Positions 51,802 to 59,866 of a stretch of DNA of 64,000 nt are shown here, piece by piece. Position 1 is the stretch's first letter; every line of letters starts with the position of its first letter. The stretch comes from Enterococcus mediterraneensis (lineage in GTDB: Bacteria; Bacillota; Bacilli; Lactobacillales; Enterococcaceae). The notes beneath the pieces were generated by a model. It searched no databases. It saw nothing but the letters and a program-made list of their open reading frames with translations, and was not told the DNA's origin. The stretch is from positions 1,692,369 to 1,756,368 of the forward strand of contig NZ_UWOP01000001.1 in the NCBI RefSeq assembly GCF_900604485.1, given 5' to 3'. The position numbers and the translations under genes were made by a program.

Positions 51802-51852
51802 GTGTCGGTTATCCGACAATTTCATCGCTATCTGAACATAGATAACCGACAC
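51802..51852. promoter_or_regulatory. TetR-type operators
   Basis: GTGTCGGTTATC (51802-51813) is repeated inverted at 51841-51852, and the first copy is itself part of a palindrome TGTCGG-TTAT-CCGACA (51803-51818). TATAAT at 51862-51867 is the likely -10 of the acetyltransferase gene, so the right-hand site overlaps its -35 region. Confidence 0.7.
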
Positions 51853-51910
51853 TTTGTCTATTATAATATAAGTATAGCATATCAATATTTAAAGAATAGG
51901 AGAATAAGTG

Positions 51911-52525
51911 ATGGAATTAGCCTTTAAGCAACTAGAAAAGAAAGACTACAAAAAAGCCATTCAATTCGCGATTAAAGGTATGCACTTTGATTGGTATACC
52001 AAGAGCAAACTCCTTTTGAATCTTTATGGAAGATACTTTTGGTATCTGGAATTGAATCGCGCGACACAAATCATTGCTTTATATGCGGATGATGAGCTGG
52101 CAGGAGTTTTATTAGCGGACATCAAAGGAAAAACAAAAAAGCATCATTCATTTGGTCAAAAGTTATATGTTAAACTATTTGATTTCTTACAAAATGTATT
52201 TGTGAAAGACAGCAAAGGCGGGTATGACGCCACCAATGATGAATTGCTTTCAGACTATTTAAAAAAACATTCCCCAGACGGAGAAATTGTCTTTTTAGCT
52301 GCCAATCCTGATTTAAAGATCAAAGGAATCGGTAGTAAATTATTAAAAGAATTTGAACGCCGAGAGCAAGGAAAAGAAGTGTTTCTGTTCACGGATAGCG
52401 GCTGTACGTATCAATTTTATGAACGACGCGGTTTCGAACGGAAAAAAGAAAAAGATATCGTCATGAAGATCCTTAATAAAGAAGTAGATCTTCGCTGTAT
52501 GTTATATAGTAAGGTCATTCAGTAA
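51911..52525 (+). CDS. GNAT-family N-acetyltransferase
   Basis: 204 residues (ATG 51911, behind ATAGGAG). The acetyl-CoA binding signature is IVFLAANPDLKIKGIGSKLL, with a terminal FLFTDSGCTYQFYERRGFER as in other GNAT enzymes. The substrate is unknown. It is divergent from the TetR regulator and probably controlled by it. Confidence 0.8.
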   Translation: MELAFKQLEKKDYKKAIQFAIKGMHFDWYTKSKLLLNLYGRYFWYLELNRATQIIALYADDELAGVLLADIKGKTKKHHSFGQKLYVKLFDFLQNVFVKDSKGGYDATNDELLSDYLKKHSPDGEIVFLAANPDLKIKGIGSKLLKEFERREQGKEVFLFTDSGCTYQFYERRGFERKKEKDIVMKILNKEVDLRCMLYSKVIQ

Positions 52526-52635
52526 TGTTTTACTATAAAAATGACGATACTTGCGATAAGTCACAAAAGACAGTGGCGAAGCGAATATTAGCTTCAGCGT
52601 ATAGCCAAATCATAGTTTGTACAAAGTCGTAATCT

Positions 52636-52663
52636 AAGAAGCGTTCTGACGCTTCTTTTTTTC
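52636..52663 (+). terminator. Rho-independent terminator
   Basis: AAGAAGCGT pairs with ACGCTTCTT around TCTG, followed by TTTTT. Confidence 0.8.
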
Positions 52664-52683
52664 GTGTTACAGTCAAACAGACA

Positions 52684-52727
52684 ATGTAAGAAAAATGTAA
52701 GAAATTTATAGAGAAAATGTAGAAAAG
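52684..52727 (+). promoter_or_regulatory. Four 11-bp direct repeats, putative DdcR boxes
   Basis: ATGTAAGAAAA, ATGTAAGAAAT, TTATAGAGAAA and ATGTAGAAAAG follow one another at exactly 11-bp spacing, about 70 bp before a -10-like TATACT (52798-52803). The same unit occurs twice upstream of ddcY (54639-54660). It resembles the TCGTANGAAA-type site described for VanR. Confidence 0.65.
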
Positions 52728-52834
52728 TTTTGTTAAAAGACAGGTATCTTAGTGATTAGTGAGCTAAGGAAATGATAAGCTATCGATTAGCATATGGTAT
52801 ACTGTGTTCGAGTATTTATAGAGGGGGAACTACA

Positions 52835-53539
52835 ATGGGCGGCAAGATTTTATTGGTTGATGATGAGCAGGAAATCGCCGATCTGCTTGAAGTGTATTTG
52901 ACCAATGATGGTTATGAGGTGAAAAAATTTTATTTAGGACAACCGGCATTGGATTGTCTAAAAGAAGAAGACTTCGATTTAGCGGTACTGGATGTGATGC
53001 TGCCAGATATCGATGGGTTTCAAATCGTTCAAAAGATTCGCGAACAGTATTTTTTTCCTGTCATTATGCTGACAGCTAAAATTGAGGATGTCGATAAGAT
53101 CACAGGATTGACTTTAGGGGCAGATGACTATATCACCAAACCATTCAGTCCTCTTGAAGTGGTGGCGCGGATCAAAACCCAGCTTCGCCGTTTTATAAAG
53201 TATAATTCTCAATCAGAAAGTAATGGGACCAAGCATGAAGAATCAATAGATATCAATGGGCTGATCATTAACAAGACACTCCATACAACGACTTTATATG
53301 GAAAAGAGCTGTCGCTGACGCCGCTTGAATTTTCGATCCTTTGGTATTTAGCGGAACGTCGTGGAGAAGTAGTATCTGCTGAAAATCTTTTTGAAGCAGT
53401 CTGGGGCGAAAAGTATCTGCAAAACAGCAACAATACAGTGATGGCCCATATCGGACGTTTGAGGGAAAAACTCAAAGAACCTGCACGGAAACCTAAGTTT
53501 ATCAAGACGGTCTGGGGAGTGGGATATAAAGTTGAATAA
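52835..53539 (+). CDS. ddcR: VanR-like response regulator DdcR
   Basis: ATG 52835 (behind GAGGGGGAAC) gives 234 residues: a receiver domain with phosphoacceptor Asp53 (LAVLDVMLPDIDG) and conserved Lys in DDYITKPFSP, and an OmpR/PhoB winged helix (about 138-234). It precedes a VanS-like kinase and a VanY-like carboxypeptidase, the order of the ddcRSY locus of E. faecium. The receiver should be phosphorylated by DdcS and switch on ddcY. Confidence 0.85.
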   Translation: MGGKILLVDDEQEIADLLEVYLTNDGYEVKKFYLGQPALDCLKEEDFDLAVLDVMLPDIDGFQIVQKIREQYFFPVIMLTAKIEDVDKITGLTLGADDYITKPFSPLEVVARIKTQLRRFIKYNSQSESNGTKHEESIDINGLIINKTLHTTTLYGKELSLTPLEFSILWYLAERRGEVVSAENLFEAVWGEKYLQNSNNTVMAHIGRLREKLKEPARKPKFIKTVWGVGYKVE

Positions 53540-54644
53540 ATCAAAAGAAAATCGCAGTTCAATGCTTAAAGCTCAATTGATCAAACGGCTGGCAATGAAT
53601 TTGAGCGTATTTGTAGCCATTTATTTACTCTCTTGTGTTTTTATTTTTTTTGTAAGTTCCTTTTTATTTGGTTTGCGGGCTTGGCATTGGTCAGATCCAT
53701 TGTATCAATTGGCTAAAAAAATAGAAAGCGTCTATCCTCTGCTGGCGGTTGTAGGTATTTTGATAGGTGTGTTCATCATTTTATTTCGGACGTGGCTAAG
53801 AAGCATCAGTCAGCTTGATGAAGTATTAGACGCTTCCCGCAAGTTATACAAAATGACAGAACAGCCGGTAGTACTTTCTTCAGATCTGCACGAATTCGAA
53901 GCGGAATTAAATCAGCTTCGCCAAGAGATCGAGTGGAGTCAACAGCAGGCAAAAGAAGCGGAACAGCGTAAAAATGATTTGATCGTTTATCTAGCTCATG
54001 ATTTGAAAACACCATTGACTTCTGTTATCGGTTATCTGACGCTGCTTCGAGATGAACAGGAAATTTCAAAAACATTACGAGAAAAGTATATGACGATTTC
54101 TTTAGACAAAGCGGAACGATTAGAAGAGCTGATCAATGAATTTTTTGAGATCGCACGATTCAATCTTTCCAATATTGAGCTGGAACCATCAAAAGTTCAT
54201 TTAACAATGATGCTGGAACAGTTGGGATTTGAATTTTTGCCTGTATTGAAGACGAAACAATTAACCCTTGAAAATCATCTTGAGGAAAATATCGAAACAC
54301 GTTTTGATATTGATAAAATGCAGCGGGTTTTTGATAACCTGCTTCAAAATGCAGTGAATTATAGCTACGAAGGCTCAAAAATCCAGCTAGTGGCAAAAAC
54401 TGATACAGAAGAAAAGAAAATCAGTATTTCATTTATCAATCAAGGGCCAACGATTCCACCAGAAAAACTGATGCGTATTTTTGAACAGTTTTTCCGCTTG
54501 GATACGTCTCGTCAAACAAATAGAGGCGGTGCCGGTCTTGGGCTGGCGATTGCAAAACAGATCGTAGAGCTGCACAATGGAAGTTTGACGGCTGAAAGTG
54601 TGGACGAAAAAACAACCTTTACTGTGACATTGCCGCTTTTGTAG
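53532..54644 (+). CDS. ddcS: VanS-like sensor histidine kinase DdcS
   Basis: 370 residues from TTG 53532, overlapping the ddcR stop by 8 nt (ATG 53562 is in frame but lacks a ribosome site). Two membrane segments (about 22-46 and 70-87) enclose a very short outer loop. A HAMP-like linker follows, then a DHp helix with phosphorylated His156 (YLAHDLKTPLTSVIGYL) and an ATPase domain with N, G1 (GAGLGLAIAKQI) and G2 boxes. The short sensor loop suggests a membrane or cell-wall-proximal signal, as in VanS. Confidence 0.85.
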   Translation: MNKSKENRSSMLKAQLIKRLAMNLSVFVAIYLLSCVFIFFVSSFLFGLRAWHWSDPLYQLAKKIESVYPLLAVVGILIGVFIILFRTWLRSISQLDEVLDASRKLYKMTEQPVVLSSDLHEFEAELNQLRQEIEWSQQQAKEAEQRKNDLIVYLAHDLKTPLTSVIGYLTLLRDEQEISKTLREKYMTISLDKAERLEELINEFFEIARFNLSNIELEPSKVHLTMMLEQLGFEFLPVLKTKQLTLENHLEENIETRFDIDKMQRVFDNLLQNAVNYSYEGSKIQLVAKTDTEEKKISISFINQGPTIPPEKLMRIFEQFFRLDTSRQTNRGGAGLGLAIAKQIVELHNGSLTAESVDEKTTFTVTLPLL

Positions 54645-54660
54645 GAAATTTGTAAGAAAT
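54639..54660 (+). promoter_or_regulatory. Two 11-bp direct repeats upstream of ddcY
   Basis: TTGTAGGAAAT and TTGTAAGAAAT are adjacent and in register, overlapping the ddcS stop codon and about 40 bp before a -10-like TACACT (54700-54705). They match the repeats upstream of ddcR, so both promoters are probably bound by DdcR. Confidence 0.65.
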
Positions 54661-54746
54661 TCTTGTCGAATAAAAGAAAATTGACTTTGCTTCCTTTGGT
54701 ACACTCACCAATGTAAGCAAAGTTATTTTTTTGGAGGACAAGGGAA

Positions 54747-55409
54747 ATGAAGATAAAACATACACTAGTATTGGGATTGATGGCTGTCGCAATGATCTTT
54801 GGAATGAATGGATTGATGAAAGGATCTAAAACAGATGTTCAGGCAAATGCTCAAGAGCAAACGGAGTGGAATCTGATCTTAGTAAATAAAAATCATTCGA
54901 TTCCTGATAACTATGAGGTCGAGTTGCAAGAACTGCCAAATGGCCAAGCTGTTGATAAACGTATTTATCCAGAACTGCAAGAAATGTTTGATGCCGCGCG
55001 TTCTCAAGGGATTTACCCAGAGATCGGTTCAAGCTATCGGACGACTGAAACCCAACAAGCCATCATGGAAGAAAAAATCGCCACATTCCAAGGACAAGGA
55101 TATTCTTATGAAGATGCAAAAAAAGAAGCGAAAAAATGGGTGGCTCTTCCTGGTACCAGTGAACATGAATTGGGGTTGGCGGTAGATATCAATGCAAAAC
55201 CAAATGCTTCAACGGATAAAGCTGTTTATCGCTGGTTAGCTGACAATGCGTATCGTTATGGCTTCATTTTGCGTTATCCATCAGATAAAGTGGCTATTAC
55301 CGGTGTGGATTATGAACCTTGGCATTATCGATATGTAGGGAAAAAAGCGGCGGAAAAAATATTTGAAGCAGATATCGCACTAGAGGAGTATCTAGGAGAA
55401 GGAGCATAG
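54747..55409 (+). CDS. ddcY: VanY-like D,D-carboxypeptidase DdcY
   Basis: 220 residues, ATG 54747 behind TTGGAGGA. A signal anchor (about 5-25) is followed by an M15B/VanY domain with the zinc ligands His140 and Asp147 in the S-x-H-x-x-G-x-A-x-D motif (138-147), Glu190 and His193 in DYEPWHYRYV. It removes the terminal D-Ala from peptidoglycan stem pentapeptides outside the membrane. In E. faecium this activity supplies tetrapeptides for the L,D-transpeptidase pathway. It lies downstream of ddcRS with matching regulatory repeats. Confidence 0.88.
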   Translation: MKIKHTLVLGLMAVAMIFGMNGLMKGSKTDVQANAQEQTEWNLILVNKNHSIPDNYEVELQELPNGQAVDKRIYPELQEMFDAARSQGIYPEIGSSYRTTETQQAIMEEKIATFQGQGYSYEDAKKEAKKWVALPGTSEHELGLAVDINAKPNASTDKAVYRWLADNAYRYGFILRYPSDKVAITGVDYEPWHYRYVGKKAAEKIFEADIALEEYLGEGA

Positions 55410-55845
55410 TTTGGCGTATCTGTCGTTGCTTTAAAGTTACAATCAGGTTTTTAAGAATCACCTTAAACAGGCCGTCCTGAATCACTAATGAACATCTATG
55501 ATGAAGGAAAGTTGCTGATGCAGATGTTTTCGTAAAGTGATAAAAGTAAATAGCATTGATAAATGAGACGATACAAATCAGTTGAATAGTGATGACGATA
55601 GAGCCATGTCTATTATAGACACGGCTTTTTTAAACTTATTCAATTATAATGAATTTCAGGCACTTTGCAGTTCTTGCTGTTAGTAAAAATTCAAGAAAGA
55701 CGCTGTTTTTTATCCGAAAATCAATTTGTTTTTTAGTTTCTCTACAGCTTGATTGGAAAATACTAAAAATAGCTGAAAATATAACAGAAATTGATTGATT
55801 ATTTGGTAGAATAAGCACGTGTGAAAAGATCGAGGAGGAATTTTT
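55410..55845. other. Intergenic stretch with terminator
   Basis: A hairpin AGCC-TGTCTAT / ATAGACA-GGCT followed by TTTTTT (55602-55630) is the terminator of the ddc operon. The remaining sequence shows no gene. CGAGGAGG (55831-55838) is the next ribosome site. Confidence 0.6.
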
Positions 55846-56550
55846 GTGAAGAAAGTATTACTATCAGCAGGATTATTACTGTTGTTAACAGGGTGTGCTA
55901 CGGCAAATGGCTCTACCCATGACGATGCAAAAGCAGCAAATTCAAGTACGACAAATACCAGCAATTCCAGCACAGCTGTATCAAGTACCAACACATCAAG
56001 CACAGTGGAGACAACAACTGTCACAACGAATGATACAAATGATGCGGCTGCTTCATCAGTACGCTCAGAAACGACAGAAAGCAGTCAAGTGACAACGGAA
56101 ACTTCTTCAGAGAGCAGTGAATATGTACAAACATTGTGGGACGCCAATAAATCTGCGCAATTAGCAGAATTCATGGCTTCTTGGGGAAAAGAAATGGATC
56201 AACAATATAAAAGCTATAGCAATCAAACAAGCGTCGATTTATATGGTCTTCCACTACCGCAGGCCATTTTGAATGGGGAATGGACGGCTGCAATCGGCGA
56301 GATGCCTGTATCTATGGAATGGTCGAAAGATGGTACAGGACAAGCTGATTTTGAAATCGTAGCAGTTTATTCAGACGCGGAGACTGAGCCATACTTGAAA
56401 AAACATGTTTATCTTTTTGGTTTTCAACAAGGTCAACCTAAAGTATTGATCACGCAACAAAACCAAGGAAATGCAAACAACTATATTTATTTTAATGAAA
56501 CTGCCAACAGCGAATTAAAAGCTGGTTTCAACCGTATCGTAAATGGATAA
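55846..56550 (+). CDS. DUF4767 lipoprotein
   Basis: GTG 55846 behind a strong AGGAGG gives 234 residues. The lipoprotein signal is MKKVLLSAGLLLLLTGC (Cys17). A long Ser/Thr/Asn-rich linker (about 20-92) precedes the DUF4767 domain (LWDANKSAQLAEFMASWGKE, LYGLPLPQAI, NNYIYFNETANSELKAGF). It should be anchored to the outer face of the membrane. Function unknown; common in enterococci and lactobacilli. Confidence 0.8.
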   Translation: MKKVLLSAGLLLLLTGCATANGSTHDDAKAANSSTTNTSNSSTAVSSTNTSSTVETTTVTTNDTNDAAASSVRSETTESSQVTTETSSESSEYVQTLWDANKSAQLAEFMASWGKEMDQQYKSYSNQTSVDLYGLPLPQAILNGEWTAAIGEMPVSMEWSKDGTGQADFEIVAVYSDAETEPYLKKHVYLFGFQQGQPKVLITQQNQGNANNYIYFNETANSELKAGFNRIVNG

Positions 56551-56635
56551 TTTAATTAAAATCTAGCAGATATAGAAAAACAGCGGAACTCTGTTTCATC
56601 CTATTTTTGATTTGATGGATCGATCATTAGAAAAA

Positions 56636-56679
56636 ACTAAAGCCTATGAATCGTTGAAGCAGCGTTCATAGGCTTTAGT
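56636..56679. terminator. Bidirectional terminator
   Basis: ACTAAAGCCTATGAA (56636-56650) pairs with TTCATAGGCTTTAGT (56665-56679); it separates the DUF4767 gene from the convergent isochorismatase gene. Confidence 0.75.
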
Positions 56680-56686
56680 TGTATAA

Positions 56687-57303
56687 TCATCGCAAATTAG
56701 AAAATGCACCAAAAGCAGTCATTAATTTGTCAAAACCAGGGACTGTTTCAGAGCGAGCCCAGTCTCGTTGCCATTCACAGCCTAGTTGAGGGATTGTGAT
56801 CAGTTGTGCACCGGCTTGTTGGACACGTTTCAAAGCAGTCTCGTGAGCTAGAGGCGAAGTGCCGCCGACTGCATCAACAACAGGGTATACTTCATATCCC
56901 TCTTTTAGCGCATCTAATGTTGGAAATGTCAAACAGGCTTCTGTCCAAAGAGCCATCATGATAATCTTTTTGCGTCCAGTGGCTTTTAGCGCCTCCTGAT
57001 ATTCTGCATCTTCCCACGCGTTGATAGAGGTTCGATCATAAGAAGGTACATCTGGACCAACTGCTTTTTTAACACAGGAATCGTATCAGCATCCCAGCCT
57101 TTTTTTACATTGACAGTGGATAACACGATGGGGACTTGGTAAAGATTAGCGAGCCTGATCACGATCTCGGCATTGCGGATCAATTCGGAATGGTTCATAG
57201 AATTGATAGAATTGATTTGTGTCGGCTGATAGTCAATAACCGTCAATACACTGTTTTCTGGAGACAGTAGATCATCTTCCGTTCTTTTTGCAAAACTTGT
57301 CAT
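56687..57303 (-). pseudogene. Isochorismatase-family hydrolase, frameshifted
   Basis: ATG 57303 (behind AAAGGAGTGAG) encodes SVLTVIDYQPTQINSINSMN with the catalytic Asp, and the frame is lost at a run of six A on the coding strand (plus 57065-57070). Restoring one A gives VLKKAVGPDVPSYDRTSINA and WEDAEYQEALKATGRKKIIM, continuing into MALWTEACLTFPTLDALKEG and the normal C-terminus ending at 56687. The ancestor was a cysteine hydrolase of about 206 residues. The single-base loss in a homopolymer could be a true mutation, phase variation or a sequencing error. Confidence 0.75.
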
Positions 57304-57545
57304 AGCACTCACTCCTTTTTTGAAACCGTTTCATCTAGCGGTTTGTTGAAATTATATACAAAAAGTACTATTTATAAAATTTTTTTGACTTGAGAGAGGG
57401 TATAAAAAATCTATTACTTAAAAGAGCCCCTTCTTTTTAAAGGTATAAGACAAAAAGCTTGCTATGGAATAAAAACGAAAGATTTTACTTTCGATACAAT
57501 ATGTGCTATTTCTAATTATGCATTATTTATATAGGAGGAGATAGT

Positions 57546-57914
57546 ATGTTGAAGGAAAAATTAAAAGAAGTATTGGCTCATGAAGGGGTTGTGACCATCA
57601 TTTCTGCCAATGGCGGAGATTATCATGTAGTCAATACTTGGAACAGCTATGTTCGGATGGACGGTGAACAACTGTTGATCCCAGCTGCTGGTATGCACAG
57701 TGTCGAGCAAGATATAGCGCAAAATGATCAAGTCCTATTAACTATGGGAAGCCGTGAAGTTGAAGGGTTGAAAGGTCCAGGAACTGGTTTCCACGTAAAA
57801 GGAACGGCGACGTTTTTGACTGAAGGAGAAAAAGTAGATCAGATGAAACAAGAATTTCCTTTTTTGACCCGTGTACTCGTTGTGACGATAACAGATATCC
57901 AACAAAAGATTTGA
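57546..57914 (+). CDS. Pyridoxamine 5'-phosphate oxidase-like flavoprotein
   Basis: 122 residues, ATG 57546 behind AGGAGGAG. The split-barrel FMN-binding fold is suggested by VVTIISANGGDYHVVNTWNS, GEQLLIPAAGMHSVEQDIAQ and VLLTMGSREVEGLKGPGTGF. Length and sequence fit the PPOX-like family; substrate unknown. It lies just before a cluster of flavin genes, which suggests but does not prove a shared role. Confidence 0.75.
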   Translation: MLKEKLKEVLAHEGVVTIISANGGDYHVVNTWNSYVRMDGEQLLIPAAGMHSVEQDIAQNDQVLLTMGSREVEGLKGPGTGFHVKGTATFLTEGEKVDQMKQEFPFLTRVLVVTITDIQQKI

Positions 57915-57924
57915 TCTTCATTGG

Positions 57925-57960
57925 ATGTGCGGCTTTCGATTGATGAAAGTCGCACATTTT
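57925..57960 (+). terminator. Rho-independent terminator
   Basis: ATGTGCGGCTTTC pairs with GAAAGTCGCACAT (one G-T pair), followed by T-rich sequence. Confidence 0.75.
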
Positions 57961-57984
57961 TTATATATTTTTTTATATATTTTA

Positions 57985-58013
57985 TTGACAGGATATATAT
58001 CTGAGCGTATGAT
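57985..58013 (+). promoter_or_regulatory. Consensus sigma-A promoter of the flavin operon
   Basis: TTGACA (57985-57990), 17 nt, TATGAT (58008-58013). The leader to apbE is about 240 nt and contains TGTGAATTACAACACA (58026-58041), an imperfect dyad of the CRP/FNR or Rex kind; that assignment is weak. No intact gene is seen in the leader. Confidence 0.65.
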
Positions 58014-58253
58014 CAGAGTGTAAAATGTGAATTACAACACAATGATTATAGACGAACTGTTTCAGATAAATAGCGCATGATATCGGTTGCTTTTTCTTGT
58101 GTATCTGTTTCATGCAGATACTTCGTGAATGATTGTGTTAGATTTAACGCTCATGATAAGACTGCTTCCGAATTTGATGAGGAATATGAACAATCCGTTA
58201 TGCTTGAAACTGTTATCTAACTTGGCACTATCGAGATTGAAAGAAGTGGAGAA

Positions 58254-59180
58254 ATGAATACACAAACAATCCACCTAATGGGAACGACCATTGAACTGGC
58301 AATTGATAAGGAATCACCAAACCAAGTCCTGTCAGAGGCTGTCGATTTACTGAAGGTCTATGAGCAACGTTTTAGTGCAAACGATACCAATTCTGAATTG
58401 ATGAAGGTCAATCATCAAGCGGGAAAACGAGCAGTTTCTGTTCATCCAGATTTATATCAATTGATCAAATTAGGGAAAAAACACAGCTGTGCACCTAACA
58501 GTCGGTTGAATATTGCTATTGGTCCTTTGGTGCAAAATTGGCGGATCGGTTTTTCAGATGCTCGCGTCCCATCACCGCAAGAAATTTGTCATTTATTGAA
58601 ACAGACAGACCCGCAGCGAATCCGCTTAGATGACACCTCGCATTCTGTTTATTTAGAAGAACCGGGGATGCTGATCGACCTAGGGGCTTTGGCCAAAGGG
58701 TATATCGCTGATAAACTCCTGTTGTTTTTCCAACAACAGGGGGTACGCACTGCTTTATTGAATCTAGGCGGAAATGTTGTTGTTTTCGGACCTTCACCGC
58801 ATGAAGATCATCAGTGGCGAATTGGTATTCAGGATCCTTTCCGTAAACGGAATCAGCCGCTGCTTGCTGTCAAAGTACAAAACCAATCAGTTGTCACCTC
58901 AGGTATTTACGAACGCTCTCTAAAAAAAGAAGATCAAGTCTACCATCACATTTTAGATCCTCAGACGGGTTATCCTATGGAGTCAGAAATAGCAAGTTTG
59001 ACGATTCTCTCACAACATTCTGTAGATGGTGAGATCTGGACAACTCGTTTATTCGGCAAAAATGTTGAGACGATTCTTTCTGAACTGTCAACAGAAGGCA
59101 TCGAAGGTATCATCATTACTACCTCGGGGGAAGTATTTGCGACACCTGCAGTTTCTCAACAACTCATTGATTTAGGGTAA
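58254..59180 (+). CDS. apbE: FMN transferase ApbE, cytoplasmic form
   Basis: 308 residues, ATG 58254 behind GTGGAG. ApbE family marks are MGTTIELAIDKES, EQRFSANDTNSELMKVNHQA, IDLGALAKGYIADKLLLFFQ and LLNLGGNVVVFG. It moves FMN from FAD onto a Ser/Thr of target proteins, with magnesium. There is no signal peptide or lipobox, unlike the exported ApbE of NQR/RNF systems, so it should act in the cytoplasm. The likely target is the reductase at 59867, whose tail carries flavinylation-type motifs. Confidence 0.88.
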   Translation: MNTQTIHLMGTTIELAIDKESPNQVLSEAVDLLKVYEQRFSANDTNSELMKVNHQAGKRAVSVHPDLYQLIKLGKKHSCAPNSRLNIAIGPLVQNWRIGFSDARVPSPQEICHLLKQTDPQRIRLDDTSHSVYLEEPGMLIDLGALAKGYIADKLLLFFQQQGVRTALLNLGGNVVVFGPSPHEDHQWRIGIQDPFRKRNQPLLAVKVQNQSVVTSGIYERSLKKEDQVYHHILDPQTGYPMESEIASLTILSQHSVDGEIWTTRLFGKNVETILSELSTEGIEGIIITTSGEVFATPAVSQQLIDLG

Positions 59181-59241
59181 ACGGCACTTGCTCTGTTTAT
59201 TAGTGCATGCCTTTGAACCAAAAAAGAAAGGGAGAAAAAAG

Positions 59242-59850
59242 ATGAAAACATTTATTGGACTAGTTGGAACCAATTCAGAACAATCCACCAATCGCACATT
59301 ATTACGTTTCATGCAAAAACATTTTTCAGATAAAGTCCGCATTGATTTAGTAGAGATCAAGGATATTCCTTTATTTAATAAGCCGGCAGACAAACAACTG
59401 CCAGAGATTGTTACCACGATCGCGGAAAAAATCGAAGCGGCTGACGGAGTGATCATCAGTACCCCTGAATACGATCATGCCGTGCCGGCTTCTTTGATCA
59501 ACGCGTTGAATTGGCTTTCTTACGGGACTTTTCCGTTTGTCGACAAGCCAGTGATGATCACTGGGGCTTCCTATGGCACATTAGGTTCATCACGAGCTCA
59601 GGCTCATTTACGGCAAATTTTGGATGCGCCGGAATTAAAAGCACGAATCATGCCCAGCTCGGAATTTTTGTTAAGTCATTCCCTGCAGGCGTTTGACGAA
59701 GAAGACAACCTGCTGGATCCAGAGCAAACCAAAAAATTGGAAGAATTAGTTGAAGACTTTTTGACATTTGTGGCGATCACAGCACAGTTGAATCATAATC
59801 ACGCCAGCCACAAAAAAGAAGCAGAAAACTTCAATTGGGAAGAAATTTAA
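59242..59850 (+). CDS. NADPH-dependent FMN reductase family protein
   Basis: ATG 59242 (behind AAAGGGAGAAA) gives 202 residues with a flavodoxin-like NADPH_FMN_red domain: [60 protein letters not shown]. It is paralogous to the N-terminal domain of the next gene, 16 nt downstream. It reduces FMN or an FMN-bound partner with NAD(P)H. Cytosolic. Confidence 0.85.
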   Translation: MKTFIGLVGTNSEQSTNRTLLRFMQKHFSDKVRIDLVEIKDIPLFNKPADKQLPEIVTTIAEKIEAADGVIISTPEYDHAVPASLINALNWLSYGTFPFVDKPVMITGASYGTLGSSRAQAHLRQILDAPELKARIMPSSEFLLSHSLQAFDEEDNLLDPEQTKKLEELVEDFLTFVAITAQLNHNHASHKKEAENFNWEEI

Positions 59851-59866
59851 AAGGAGAGTAATAGTT

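Noticed and set aside
52835-55409. VanR/VanS/VanY-like genes as a vancomycin-resistance cluster
   Set aside because: No vanH, vanA/B-type ligase or vanX is present, and the gene set matches the chromosomal ddcRSY carboxypeptidase locus instead.
58026-58041. TGTGAATTACAACACA as a Rex or FNR operator
   Set aside because: Only an imperfect dyad; noted in the promoter entry but not called as a site.
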